NCBI GenBank assembly: GCA_951217055.1
Contig: OX578285.1
Span: forward strand, 51,214,024-51,278,023
Reading direction: 5' to 3'
DNA: 64,000 nt
DNA from: Gerris lacustris
Lineage: Eukaryota > Arthropoda > Insecta > Hemiptera > Gerridae
Below are positions 20,811 to 30,399 of this stretch, one piece after another; position 1 is the first letter of the stretch; each line of letters opens with the position of its first letter. The notes below the pieces were generated by a model, which did no database searches, had not been told where the DNA came from, and was given only the letters and a program-made list of their open reading frames with translations. The translations under genes were made by a program, and so were the position numbers.

Positions 20811-21520
20811 ACTAATATTGATTGCTAGAGCGAAGCACAGAAAAATCTCAGTAAAAGTAAACTTAATTCTCATAACCCTTTTGGCTATGACAACCAAATC
20901 ACATTCTGTAAAGATCTCTAACCTTATTCAAAATCCCCTTTGAAGTCCTTTCACCACCTCAAACCATAACCAACAACCAAAATAGTAACATTAACGAGAA
21001 AATGAATACAACTTACTTATGGTCAATAGGTATCTGGAGGGATGACTGGTTTATTCAATCACCAAAATTTCCTGTTCTGAACAGTCATTTCTCGAATTTC
21101 TTTTTCACCACATGATTTTACCGCCTTGCACCTAAACATATTAAAAATACAAACTAACTTAAAATACATTATATTTAAGCGAAAAACCATGTTTCAAATA
21201 CGATATAATATATAGTAGAGAAATCTAATTTTTTTATTTTATATGTTGGAATATGCACAGAGAGTTTAAAAATGTATGAGGAATCAAGGAGAATGGACCG
21301 AATCAATTATCCATAAAAGTTTAATACCAGAACTAATTAAGGGCTTTAAGAATGTGCTTTTTTTTATTGAGATCTCTTCAGTACGAGGTAGCTCAATGAA
21401 ACCGGTCTCGTAAACCACATAAAACGATGATGCAACGATGGTGGGAGTCACCCATCACTCATCGCTACAAAAAGTAGTAAAGAGCGGTATGAAAGGCCCT
21501 TGCTTTCTTGAGCCTCGTCC
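20811..21520. other. AT-rich sequence; possible 5' UTR exon on minus near 21017-21130
   Basis: The only item of note is the donor-like sequence on the minus strand at 21011-21018. It could belong to a 5' UTR exon of the gene. Nothing else was recognised. Confidence 0.2.
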
Positions 21521-21704
21521 AGACTGCCGAACCGAACAGAGGGAACGAACCGAGCAGTGGTCTCTGCGCATGTCCAGTATGAGATACGCAGGCGCATTTT
21601 AGACTGGGCATGCGCTCTTTATACTGGGCATACGCACTATAGACTGGGCATGCTCAGAGACCAATGCTCGGCTCGTTTCATCTATTCGACTTCGGCTCGG
21701 CAGT
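21521..21704. mobile_element. Small foldback MITE, about 184 bp
   Basis: ACTGCCGAACCGAA at the left pairs with TTCGGCTCGGCAGT at the right. Further in, CGAGCAGTGGTCTCTG pairs with CAGAGACCAATGCTCG. The centre has three ACTGGGCAT(G/A)CGC-like units. The frame across it is not a gene. Confidence 0.75.
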
Positions 21705-22253
21705 TTTTCCTACTTGTACCTATTTTACTCATTCCACATGGTTAAAATAATTTACAAAAAATACCTAATTAGTAAATAATTCTGACTACCAAAACATTCC
21801 GGGAAAAGGAGAACCTTTAGGGTTTCCTTTCATTATGTTCATGGTGAAATACTCTTGACATTGGTAACTTTCTCTACTAATGTTATTTATTTCTTAAATA
21901 TGCTTCTTTATCTAATACTAATAGAACAAAGCTCTTTTGTTTCATTAATACATCTATAGACTTTATTTTAAACAATTATAATACTACCTCTCTCGTTGCT
22001 GTCTACCAGTTAAACATTGTCAAGGAGCCTTTTATTTTATTGAATTCATACAAAAATATCTCTTGAAACAGAAAATAATAAATATTTAATTGCTTAAACA
22101 TTTCTTTGAGACGTTAAGACTTGTTAAGAATTATAATTCAGAACAAGATAAGTAAGAAAAAAAAAAAAATAATAATAATAATAACTGTTTGTTTAAATCA
22201 TTTGACAAAATATCCTCTTTGTTACAGACTCTTTATGATAATATATTATAAAA

Positions 22254-22255
<2 letters not shown>

Positions 22256-22285
<30 letters not shown>
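22256..22285. repeat. Poly-T tract
   Basis: A T homopolymer of about 28 bases. An (A)n(AAT)n tract lies nearby at 22158-22182. The open frame 22121-22354 is low-complexity translation. Confidence 0.9.
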
Positions 22286-22289
<4 letters not shown>

Positions 22290-22360
22290 AATCCCAATTC
22301 TTTAGCTATCTTGAAAAAAGAATAAGCTATTGTTGTGTTATTAAATATTTATAAAATTGC

Positions 22361-22361
<1 letters not shown>

Positions 22362-22438
<77 letters not shown>
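22362..22438. repeat. (TA)n microsatellite
   Basis: An uninterrupted TA run. Confidence 0.97.
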
Positions 22439-22440
<2 letters not shown>

Positions 22441-22441
<1 letters not shown>

Positions 22442-22560
22442 TTCAGTCTTCCTTAGGTCTATAGGGCATTAATAAATTTTATTGCTACTCCATGTCTGGC
22501 TATATTTCACCTCCTCTGAGGCATCCTCAGGCCTTTATTAATCCTTCTATTATATTATAA
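22441..22560 (-). repeat. Repeat relic with hammerhead-like core
   Basis: The minus strand reads GGCCTGAGGAT-GCCTC-AGAG-GAGGT-GAAATATAGCC. This is the same arrangement as the core at 3420-3452 with a different but still paired stem. The surrounding element is not delimited. Confidence 0.55.
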
Positions 22561-22727
22561 TAAACATTTTTCTTTGAAAATCTAACAGCCAGTTATTTAA
22601 CCGTGCGTCATACGTCTACACATTTCCTCTTTTCATATCCACTGTTCTCTATTTAAAGTAATTTTTAATTATAAAATTATTAATTTTCTCATAGAGAAAA
22701 TACGTCTTGAGTGTATTTATGATAAGA

Positions 22728-22731
<4 letters not shown>

Positions 22732-22822
<91 letters not shown>
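22732..22822. repeat. (TA)n microsatellite
   Basis: An uninterrupted TA run. The poly-Ile/Tyr open frame across it is an artefact. Confidence 0.97.
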
Positions 22823-22825
<3 letters not shown>

Positions 22826-22895
22826 GAGGTTTGAGAATACATTTCACGCTAAATACTGGGATTATCTAACGTTTCGCGCAGAGGAAAGTTTATAT

Positions 22896-22965
22896 CTGGC
22901 TTAGCTTAACTGGAAGAGCGTTATACTGGAAATATGAAGGTCCGGGGTTCAAATCCCGGAGCCAG
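22896..22965 (+). tRNA. tRNA-like sequence, tRNA-Phe-related; pseudogene or SINE head
   Basis: The sequence folds as a near-cloverleaf. The acceptor is CTGGCT/AGCCAG, the D stem GCTT/GAGC and the anticodon stem TTATA/TATGA. The anticodon loop is CTGGAAA and the T stem CCGGG/CCCGG has an 8-base loop. Box A (TGGCTTAGCTTAACTGG) and box B (GGTTCAAATCC) are good. It resembles tRNA-Phe around AGAGCGTTA.ACTG, but the loop would present GGA instead of GAA and the spacing is off. It is therefore probably not a working tRNA. No SINE tail is obvious downstream. Confidence 0.5.
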
Positions 22966-23117
22966 TGCAAATTTTTCTCTGTTTCTGTCTCCCGTAGTTT
23001 AAATTGTTTGAATTATATAAGATATATACATAAGATATATATATAAGAATTCTTTGATATTTTTTATTGCTTATACTTTACGTAATAAATCGCAGTATTT
23101 TTACTGGATTAGGCTGT

Positions 23118-23320
23118 TAAACCGGTGGCAACGGGCTTAATTTTATATTTAGAAAAAAAAGTAAAATGAAGTAAATTAATTTAGATATCTATTTAGCAGA
23201 GTTATTAAATCAATTTGTCGACCAACAAATCAAAACAAAGATTATTTATTTTTTATTGGAATAAGAGTGGTTGCCTTAGCTTAGCAATTACAAATCATTT
23301 CGAGCAGCATCGTCGGCACA
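23118..23320 (+). repeat. Family W repeat (copy 1)
   Basis: GGCAACGGGCTTAATTTTAT, AATCAAAACAAAGATTATTT and GGTTGCCTTAGCTTAGCAA are shared with copies at 28107-28300 (+), 39028-39185 (-) and 56020-56740 (-, split by family A). No ORF. Confidence 0.8.
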
Positions 23321-24040
23321 CAACTCCATTATATAAATTATAATCATTTCAATGCATCCTATTGAATACCATGTATAATATGCTCGTCTTCATTGGACAT
23401 AGTGGAATTTGATAAATAATATGGGCAACTGAGTTCTATATTTCACGATTCCCTGAACACGATTTTATCATTAGTAGAATGGTTACCTGTTTGTGTATCT
23501 GTATTTACTAAAGTCGATACATTTTTCAATAACTTAGTTTGTTTGATTTAAATGATATGTAGTTTATTCAATTTTTACCTGTTTTTTTATTGTCATTGTT
23601 ATCTAAATATGTAAAACATTATGTGATTTATTTATGATTAGTTTAAAACGTATAAGATCCATCAGTCCAGCCATAAAGTCCTTCCCATTACACAATTCAT
23701 ATTTTATTCTTTGGTAATTTTTGGACAAGCTATATGATGGACTCATTTAGAATCTTATAGGATTGTATGGTCTTTTACTATTTATGGTTCATTCATTTTT
23801 ATTTCGAGAGTTTATTCCATTCGTAAATGGAGATTAGGGTAAAATATTTTCTAGTTTTACTTGTCATTAGGTATAGCTTATGTAATAGCAAAGGTCAGCA
23901 AGTGAAAGTAACAATTTTAATGTAAATGCTCATATCTATACACACACTTATATATGAGCCAAAAATTACACACGTTCTTCTCCGGAAACAAGGGTAAGTT
24001 AGAGGAAGTTTTTTTAGAGGAAGCAATAAAGGGTTGCTTG
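23321..24040. other. AT-rich sequence, no feature seen
   Basis: No gene or repeat boundary was recognised. Confidence 0.35.
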
Positions 24041-24046
24041 CAGTAA

Positions 24047-24450
24047 AATAGTACATTACGCGTCGAGTGCGGAAAGTAGCATTTTGCATGCGAGTGTGGA
24101 GTTTGCACCCGAGCGACAGCGAGGGTAGTAAAACCACACGAGCAATGCAAAATGCCGTTTTCGCACGAGTTGCATACCGTACTTTATCTACGATTGTTAA
24201 ATTTAAATTAAATAATAAATACAAAAAAATAAACTTCCTGTATGTAAGTTTGTTAAATGTAAACAAAATCGCTAGTCGTGCGTAAAGCTGAAGAATTCTT
24301 CTTCTTTAACGCCCTAGGGTGGTAAAGAAGAGGAATACTTCAGAACTATGAGACGCGCATGCGCAATGAATACAAGTAAGTAAATAATCACTTTCTATGC
24401 ATCTAAACAGAGATACAATGTTTATATTTAGTATCAATCGTAGATAAAAT
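24047..24450 (-). mobile_element. Family A element, internally deleted (copy 2)
   Basis: It runs from TAGTACATTACGCG to ATCGTAGAT. It has the 145-bp near-palindrome (24055-24200) and the GAAGAATTC...GAGGAATAC hairpin around GCCCTAGGG (24286-24341). GCGCATGCGC is at 24355-24364 and the terminal CAATCGTAGATAAA follows. The leader ORF region of copy 5 is deleted. Open frames on both strands here are shadows. Confidence 0.85.
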
Positions 24451-25127
24451 ACTTTATATACATAAACATAAACATAAGCAAGATACATATATATGTTTTG
24501 TGATGGCGTCCCCGGATCGAGTTGTTTTTCGAAGAATTTTTCGTAGAAAAGTTACTCTTCATAAAATCTCCTGATTGTTCTTAAATAAATATTTATAGTA
24601 TTACTTTTTGTTCAAAGTGTACCCTGTACCCAAAAAGTACAATTTTCTAAAATCGTACAAGAGGAAATCGAAATCGGATCAAATTTCGACTATTCAAGAA
24701 AAAAATATTCTTTATAATTATTTATTTTTGTTACTATTCCAAATTTCTTTTTTTTTTTTTTCAATTTTTGAAATTGATTTCCTATTTTAAGAGCAACTTT
24801 TAATGCACTCAAGAACTTTAAATCGACCCCTCATTTATTAAAACCACTAATTTAGCTTTTTATAAATAGCGGAGGGGGGAGGGAATTTTTGAAATTCGAT
24901 TTTCTATTTTAAGAGCAACTTTTAATGCACTCAACGAGAACTTTAAATCGACCCCTCATTTATTGAAATCATTAATTTGGCTTTTTATAAATAGCTGAAT
25001 ATAGGCTTTTTATAAATGGGGGGATTTTTTGAAATTCGATTTTCGACATCATTATGCGAAAAAGAAATTTGGAATAGTACCTAAAGAAAATTACAATTAA
25101 GAATATTTTTTTCTTGAATAGTCAAAA

Positions 25128-25401
25128 ATGGAAAATGGAAAATTCCCATCGTCTCCAAATCCTTCAGTCAAAAATTCTTCGAAAAATTACCGATGCTCCT
25201 TACTATGTTTCCAACCTTACTCTCCATGAAGACCTGAACGTTCCTTTTGTCCGAAATCTATCCGAATCCCGATATCGAAAGTTCCACGAATCCTTATCCC
25301 ATCATCCTAATCCTCTTGTACAACTCATGTCCTCTCAACATATTCCAGGTAACCCTCCAAGACGTCTGAAGAGGCAGTGGCCTAGGGATCTACTCTCATA
25401 G
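25128..25401 (+). pseudogene. Jockey-type LINE ORF2 C-terminus, open to its natural stop
   Basis: The translation contains QSKILRKITDAPYYVSNLTL then HEDLNVPFVRN, and HHPNPLVQLM, and ends RRLKRQWPRDLLS. This order is the typical tail that follows the reverse transcriptase domain in Jockey-clade ORF2. Only about 90 residues remain. The start codon at 25114 is in host-element sequence, so this is a truncated fragment. The related but more decayed copy is at 19436-19690. Confidence 0.85.
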
Positions 25402-25661
25402 AATATTATTATTGCAATCCATTATTACTTTCTATTTCTTAAATCTTATATACATTATAAATTTACTTTATCATTACTTAAATATTTTTTAATATAATTA
25501 TTTTACTGTATAAATTGCCAGGAAGTGTAGTCACTGGACTACTTCTTCTTCATGTTGCTCCCACAACAGCTGATGTTATGTTAAACAATAACATCATTAT
25601 CACTTGTTACAATGAAATTATGTGTAGTTGTGTTATTCAATAAAAATTTAAAAAAAAAAAA
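25128..25661 (+). mobile_element. 5'-truncated Jockey-type LINE with poly(A) and 12-bp target duplication
   Basis: The insert begins inside an ORF, ends in ATTCAATAAAAATTT plus a run of A, and is flanked by GAATAGTCAAAA at 25116-25127 and 25662-25673. Truncation at the 5' end, a 3' poly(A) and a variable-length duplication are standard for LINE insertion by target-primed reverse transcription. Confidence 0.9.
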
Positions 25662-25889
25662 GAATAGTCAAAATTTGATTCTGTTTCATGAACGATTTAT
25701 CGGAAAATTGAACTTCTTTGGTACAGGGTACATTTTGAACATAAAGTAATACTATAAATCTTCATTTAAGAACAGGAAGAAGCAGAGGATATTTTATGAA
25801 GAGTGACTTTTCGTCGAAAAATGATTTTTTCTTTTTTTTTTTGTCATTACACGTATTGACAACACGATCCGGGGATACACTGTAAATTA

Positions 25890-26930
25890 TATTCGACATA
25901 TATAAAGAACAATAATTTACAAATTATATTTATGAGTTCAAAATTGATAAACTCAAAAAAATACTTGATGTTTGAACACTAAACTTCGGAAGTATATAAA
26001 CTATTAGCACTTATGGGAAAAGTAAATTTTTTTTAAATTGATAAGTTAATAAAGATTTGAATAAGTTAATAAAGATTTGAATAAGTAAATGCAGATTTAC
26101 AAATCTATTCTTGCAAGTATTCTGGCTGCTCATCTTGATTGTTGTTGATTACTAGGGTGTTTTATTATGCGTTATACGTTAAGTGCGGTTCCGACCACTG
26201 TTGTTCCCATTATTATAAGAATTGATGCCAGGGTATCTTGAGTAGTCAGAAGCCATTTCAACATAGTCACACTTAAAAAAATCAGACAAGAAAACTCAAA
26301 GAAAGAACATACTGATTTGGATTCATCACTGAATTAATTGTGTCCGAAAAGAGTTGGAAATGAATCGATTCCGATGAATGGAAACGGTTTACTCTTGCCG
26401 GCAAGTCGATCTAGGAATAGAGCTCGAGGAAAGACTTCATCAACAGTTACAGAATAGAAGCTATTAATAGTAGAGAATATAACAGACGCTATTGTTTGCC
26501 TGTTGTTATGGCGGATGAAAAGAAGCTTGGTGGATCTGATATTGAAACTGTTTTTATTTCCTGTCTTTATAATCTAAGACGGCATCTAGATCAGATCCAT
26601 TATAATTCTCCCCCATCATCATCTAAATTTGCGGCCTCAACTTTCCTTTATTTTATACTATTTGAAAGCTTTTATGTTAAAAGCATTCAAACAGGACAGT
26701 AAATTATCATTCAGAAATGTAAGCTAAGTGTACTATATTTTTTTAATAGCTGTTAAGAAATTTCTCGACCAGATGATTCCTTAATATTGACAATAATGAT
26801 AAGAGAATGCAGTTTTTATAGTAACATTTGAATTGGTTGGATGACCTTGTTTGACCAAGCTTCGATAAATTTACTTTTAACAATTCTCTAATAAATGTTG
26901 CAAACACCTTCAGTAATATTGATTAAGATT
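25890..26930. other. No identified feature; weak 68-codon ORF at 26496-26702
   Basis: The ORF reads MADEKKLGGSDIETVF with NLRRHLDQIHYN further on. That part faintly recalls the His end of a C2H2 finger but has no Cys pair. I cannot support it as a gene. The rest is unremarkable AT-rich sequence. Confidence 0.2.
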
Positions 26931-26934
26931 TCTC

Positions 26935-27500
26935 TTCATGTAACTTTGTTATTCTAAATGATGATTGATCATAGAATTTATGCCTTTAAAAATTCACTTG
27001 TGCAATCTGAGCTGTAGAATAACATAGTTCATTCGTAAATCTTAAAGCTGATGCAATAGGAATCATTAGCTATTATACGTATTTCACTTTTTTGTAGTTA
27101 ATTTCACAAAATCAACGTCTTCACAAAACTAATGTCTGCTCTAAATGATGACTGCTCGTGAAATTTCTACCTTTGAAAATCCACTCGTGCAATCTGAGCT
27201 GTAGAATCAGATAGTTCATTCGTAAATCTTAAAGCTGATGCAATAGGAATCATTAGCTATCACACGTATTTCACTTTTTTGTAGTTAATTTCACAAAATC
27301 AACTTCTTCACAAAACTAATGTCTGCTCTAAATGATGACTGCTCATGAAAGTGAAATTTCTACCTTTGAAAATCCACTTGTGCAATCTGAGCTATAGAAT
27401 CATATAGGTAGTTCATTCGTAAATCTTAAAGCTGCAGTAGCAATCATTAGCTATTACACGTATTTCACTTTTTTCAACGTCCACGTCTTCACAAAACTAA
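26935..27500 (+). repeat. Tandem repeat, about 190 bp x 3
   Basis: TGCAATCTGAGCT(G/A)TAGAAT starts at 27001, 27188 and 27381. Each is followed by TTCATTCGTAAATCTTAAAG and later CACAAAACTAATGTC. Confidence 0.88.
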
Positions 27501-27578
27501 CGTCACAAAATCTCCTCGTTACAATAAGGTCTTGGTGGATCTCAAATCAGCTTTTGATATACTTAGAATATGTGATGC

Positions 27579-27776
27579 TTGTTAGACATGAGATTACCTT
27601 ATGCGTTTAAAAATGTGGATGGTGATACTAAAACAAGAATGTTTGATTTCATAAATCGTTTTCTTGGTTTGTCACGATTGCAAGATTTCCTGAACCGCAT
27701 TATCAATACAAACGAGGAAGAGTCAGGTTTATCTTCAAGAAAATATTTTGCTAACACCTTTCAACTTTTTTTTTAA
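27579..27776 (+). other. 65-codon ORF of unknown nature
   Basis: The frame reads RLPYAFKNVDGDTKTRMFDF then INRFLGLSRLQDFLNRI. It has balanced, non-repetitive composition, unlike the low-complexity frames nearby. It ends in a T-rich run next to the family V element. I do not recognise it; it could be an exon fragment, a transposon protein relic or chance. Confidence 0.2.
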
Positions 27777-28418
27777 GTGAAACTTCTTAGGCGGCGGTAG
27801 AGTGAATTTTTTCATATTTTCATATAGTGACATCATGTAACAAAGTTTGCGATTCGAGACTCGTCCAAGTTTCCAACATTTTTACAGATTAATTGTAATG
27901 AAATTTGTGAGACGGAAGTAATGAAACGGAAATTGTGTTTCGAGACTCATCCTGGTGAAAGATTTATCTGTAAAAAATCTTTCACCCAGGTGAGATGCGA
28001 ACCATCAACCTTTTGAAAATGAAGCCGACGTGCTATCCATTATACCAATACATTGACGGATAGAGAGAACACAAAATTTGTATATTAGCGTAATATTAGA
28101 TAGGTTATAATTAGACTAGGTTTATGGCAACGGGCTTAATTGTATACTTAGAAAAAAAAGTAAAAACTAATTTAATTAATTTAAATAAGTTATTATATCT
28201 ATTTAAAGACCAGCAAATCAAAACAAATATTTATTTCATTGGAATAAATGTAGTTGCCTTAGCGTAGTTTTTGTTGGAATAAATGTGGTTGCCATAGCGA
28301 AGCAATATATTTTGTTTTTTCAATTAAATTTCCCATAACCATTTCTTAATCCTGAAATATGTAATAAAATCATCAAAAAATGAAGGAGAGCAATGCAATC
28401 TAAAACTTAAGTTTCACT
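27776..28418 (-). mobile_element. Family V MITE with tRNA-like core, carrying repeat W (copy 1)
   Basis: The ends AGTGAAACTT and AAGTTTCACT are inverted. An inner hairpin GTGAAAGATT...AATCTTTCAC is at 27955-27986. On the minus strand, about 27987-28062, lies a tRNA-like stretch with box A TGGTATAATGGATAGCAC and box B GGTTCGCATCTC. A family W fragment lies at 28107-28300. The second copy (60888-61319) has the same plan without W. Confidence 0.75.
28107..28300 (+). repeat. Family W repeat (copy 2), inside family V
   Basis: GGCAACGGGCTTAATTGTA, AGCAAATCAAAACAAATA and GGAATAAATGTAGTTGCC match the other W copies. The last segment is locally duplicated (28240-28300). Confidence 0.75.
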
Positions 28419-28419
28419 T

Positions 28420-29530
28420 CTAATGCGTGAGAGCCTCACACATATTTTTTTATAAATACTTAGTAGGTAATTAGTGCAATAGGCAGATTATAGCGAATAA
28501 AAACACATGTATAGCTTCTACAATTTAAACGCTACAAATACATTTTTTGATAAGTACAGTCAACTCTGTAATTATATTGTCGTTTGCTGGGAATTTAGAA
28601 AAAAACTAACTGAGGCCACTCCCAGGAGGAAAAAGATGTAAGTAGATCTAATGCACATAGACATTATTATTTACATTACTTTAAAATAAATCTTTCAGCA
28701 GTTATAAAAGCCTCTCCTGAATCCTGCCCAACCCAGATCTTTTCTCGTCTAAGATACTGCGAATATTTAACACTGTAACGTGACTTCTGAATGAGCAGGC
28801 ACGTTTCAGCTAGATGAATTTATATAGTTCGAATATCCCCTTATAAAATATTTGCTGGAATCTAACAATTTCTTGAACTTAAAACAAAGTAAATTTTTTC
28901 AACAATAATACAAAATAGTCAGAACATTTAGTTTATTTAAGGTAAATAATAACAGAAAAGTTTGAATAATGGAGAGAGAAGATTTCGAGGAAGTCCTTGA
29001 TTTTTGCTAATTCTATGATCATTTATGACTTTAGACAAAAGACTCAAGACTTTCTATGTCGCTACAAAATAATATAAGAAATAAATGTTTTATTTTTCTA
29101 TTTTTGATTCGCTCCATCTAATACTAAATAAAATATACGTAGGTGTTTAAGCAATAGCCTTCTACTAGTCATTTATATTTGTCACTTGTGATTTGACTTT
29201 TTAGTTTGACCTTGTACACCTTGGGTAGCATTATGGAACATACACTTGAGCATCAGAGTGGCAGGCATTCGGCATCAGATATGCCATTTAATCTTTGCAA
29301 CATTTACCCAAGGATAATGTTACGAAACAATTAAAAGTTGTGTCAAAGCTCTTCTGCTTACTCAACATAATAAAACAAACCAAGAGAAATTCAAGTGTGA
29401 TGCTGCGATCTTATGGTGCATTGTGAAAACATTATTGTTTTTGGTATACCATTGTTCCTTATAATAGATATTTTATTATACCAAACTTAAAGCATTTAAG
29501 CCATAAACTAGTCGTTCTATTTTACAAAAG
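28420..29530. other. AT-rich sequence, no feature seen
   Basis: No gene or repeat recognised. Confidence 0.35.
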
Positions 29531-29532
29531 TC

Positions 29533-30393
29533 AATCCCAAGTAGCACAGCTGATCCAAAAGACATCCCTGGGATATCCTTTTGTCCAGATTTGATCCTGT
29601 AAATAATTGTTTATCCATAGGTTCCCCTATGGTTATCCTGTTTTGGATGCCTTATTGGGTCATCCTAAGGATGTCCTATGGATGACCTTAACGGGCATGT
29701 CCAGTTGAAGACATCCTATGGATATCCAGTAGGGGATGTCCTATGGACATCGAGTTAAGTGTATCCTATGGATGTCCTTAACGGGATTGTCCAGTTAGGA
29801 GTATCCTATGGATGAGTAATAAAAAGCTTTTTGCTTTTATTAAAAAAAATTATAATTAGAATTGGATTTATTTACGTTATACAAAGGATGATGTTTCAGT
29901 GAAAGCTATATTGAACAATCCTCAAATTATTTACAAAAGTTATATATTTATGGTGTAAGATTGAAGTATTCATTTTGAGTTGCTTTAAATCGGAAATGAC
30001 TCGTGGCTGAGTGGATAAAGCGAGGCACTGACATTCCGGATGTCCCGGGTTCAAATCTCACAGAGATAAACGTAAACTTATATTTTGTAAAATCAAAACT
30101 TAGAATAAATTCTTGGCAGAAAATAAGTATAATAATATACGGCACTTGTCACAATTCTTCAATATTTTACTAATTTACATTTTTTGCATCCAGAATATGT
30201 CCCTAAAGTGTCCATAGGATATCCCACGGGATATGCTCTGGACGTCCCGTGGAGGTTAGAAGGCCGGACATCGGGTCAGCCATAAGACGTCCAAAATCAA
30301 AAATTTTACCATCCAGGGGATGTGAAAAAGGACAAAGTGAATGGTCCTGTGGATTGTGGATGTCCCAAGGACAAAGTCGTGCTACTTGGGATT
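29533..30393. mobile_element. Element with AATCCCAAGTAGCAC inverted ends (family P)
   Basis: The left AATCCCAAGTAGCAC and right GTGCTACTTGGGATT are perfect 15-bp inverted repeats. Subterminal regions are built of degenerate ATCCTATGGATGTCC / GGACATCCATAGGAT-type units (29560-29820 and 30195-30365). A tRNA-like segment lies in the middle. Open frames on both strands at 29948-30538 are not genes. I cannot assign a superfamily. Confidence 0.8.
29997..30075 (+). repeat. tRNA-like (Ser/Leu-like) segment inside family P
   Basis: It has box A GTGGCTGAGTGGATAAAGC and box B GGGTTCAAATCTC at pol III spacing, with no clean cloverleaf. A tRNA-derived SINE head or tRNA relic is the likely origin. Confidence 0.5.
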
Positions 30394-30399
30394 CTTTAT

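Larger units (their letters stand above)
24499..25881. mobile_element. Large foldback element (family L) carrying a LINE insertion
   Basis: The left GTCCCCGGATCGAGTTG and right CAACACGATCCGGGGATAC are inverted. Complementarity extends far inward, via GTTACTCTTCATAAAATCTC / TTTTATGAAGAGTGAC and CGACTATTCAAG / CTTGAATAGTC. The left arm contains a segment of about 135 bp repeated twice (TTTTAAGAGCAACTTTTAAT at about 24786 and 24908). The right part is interrupted by a LINE 3' end. A lone L arm is at 52803-52915. Confidence 0.8.

Noticed and set aside
22707..22904. 65-codon frame of Ile/Tyr repeats
   Set aside because: It is translation of a (TA)n microsatellite; the same applies to the frame at 49956-50171.
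29997..30075. Functional tRNA-Ser or tRNA-Leu gene
   Set aside because: Boxes A and B are present, but acceptor and anticodon stems do not pair cleanly, and it sits inside a transposon.
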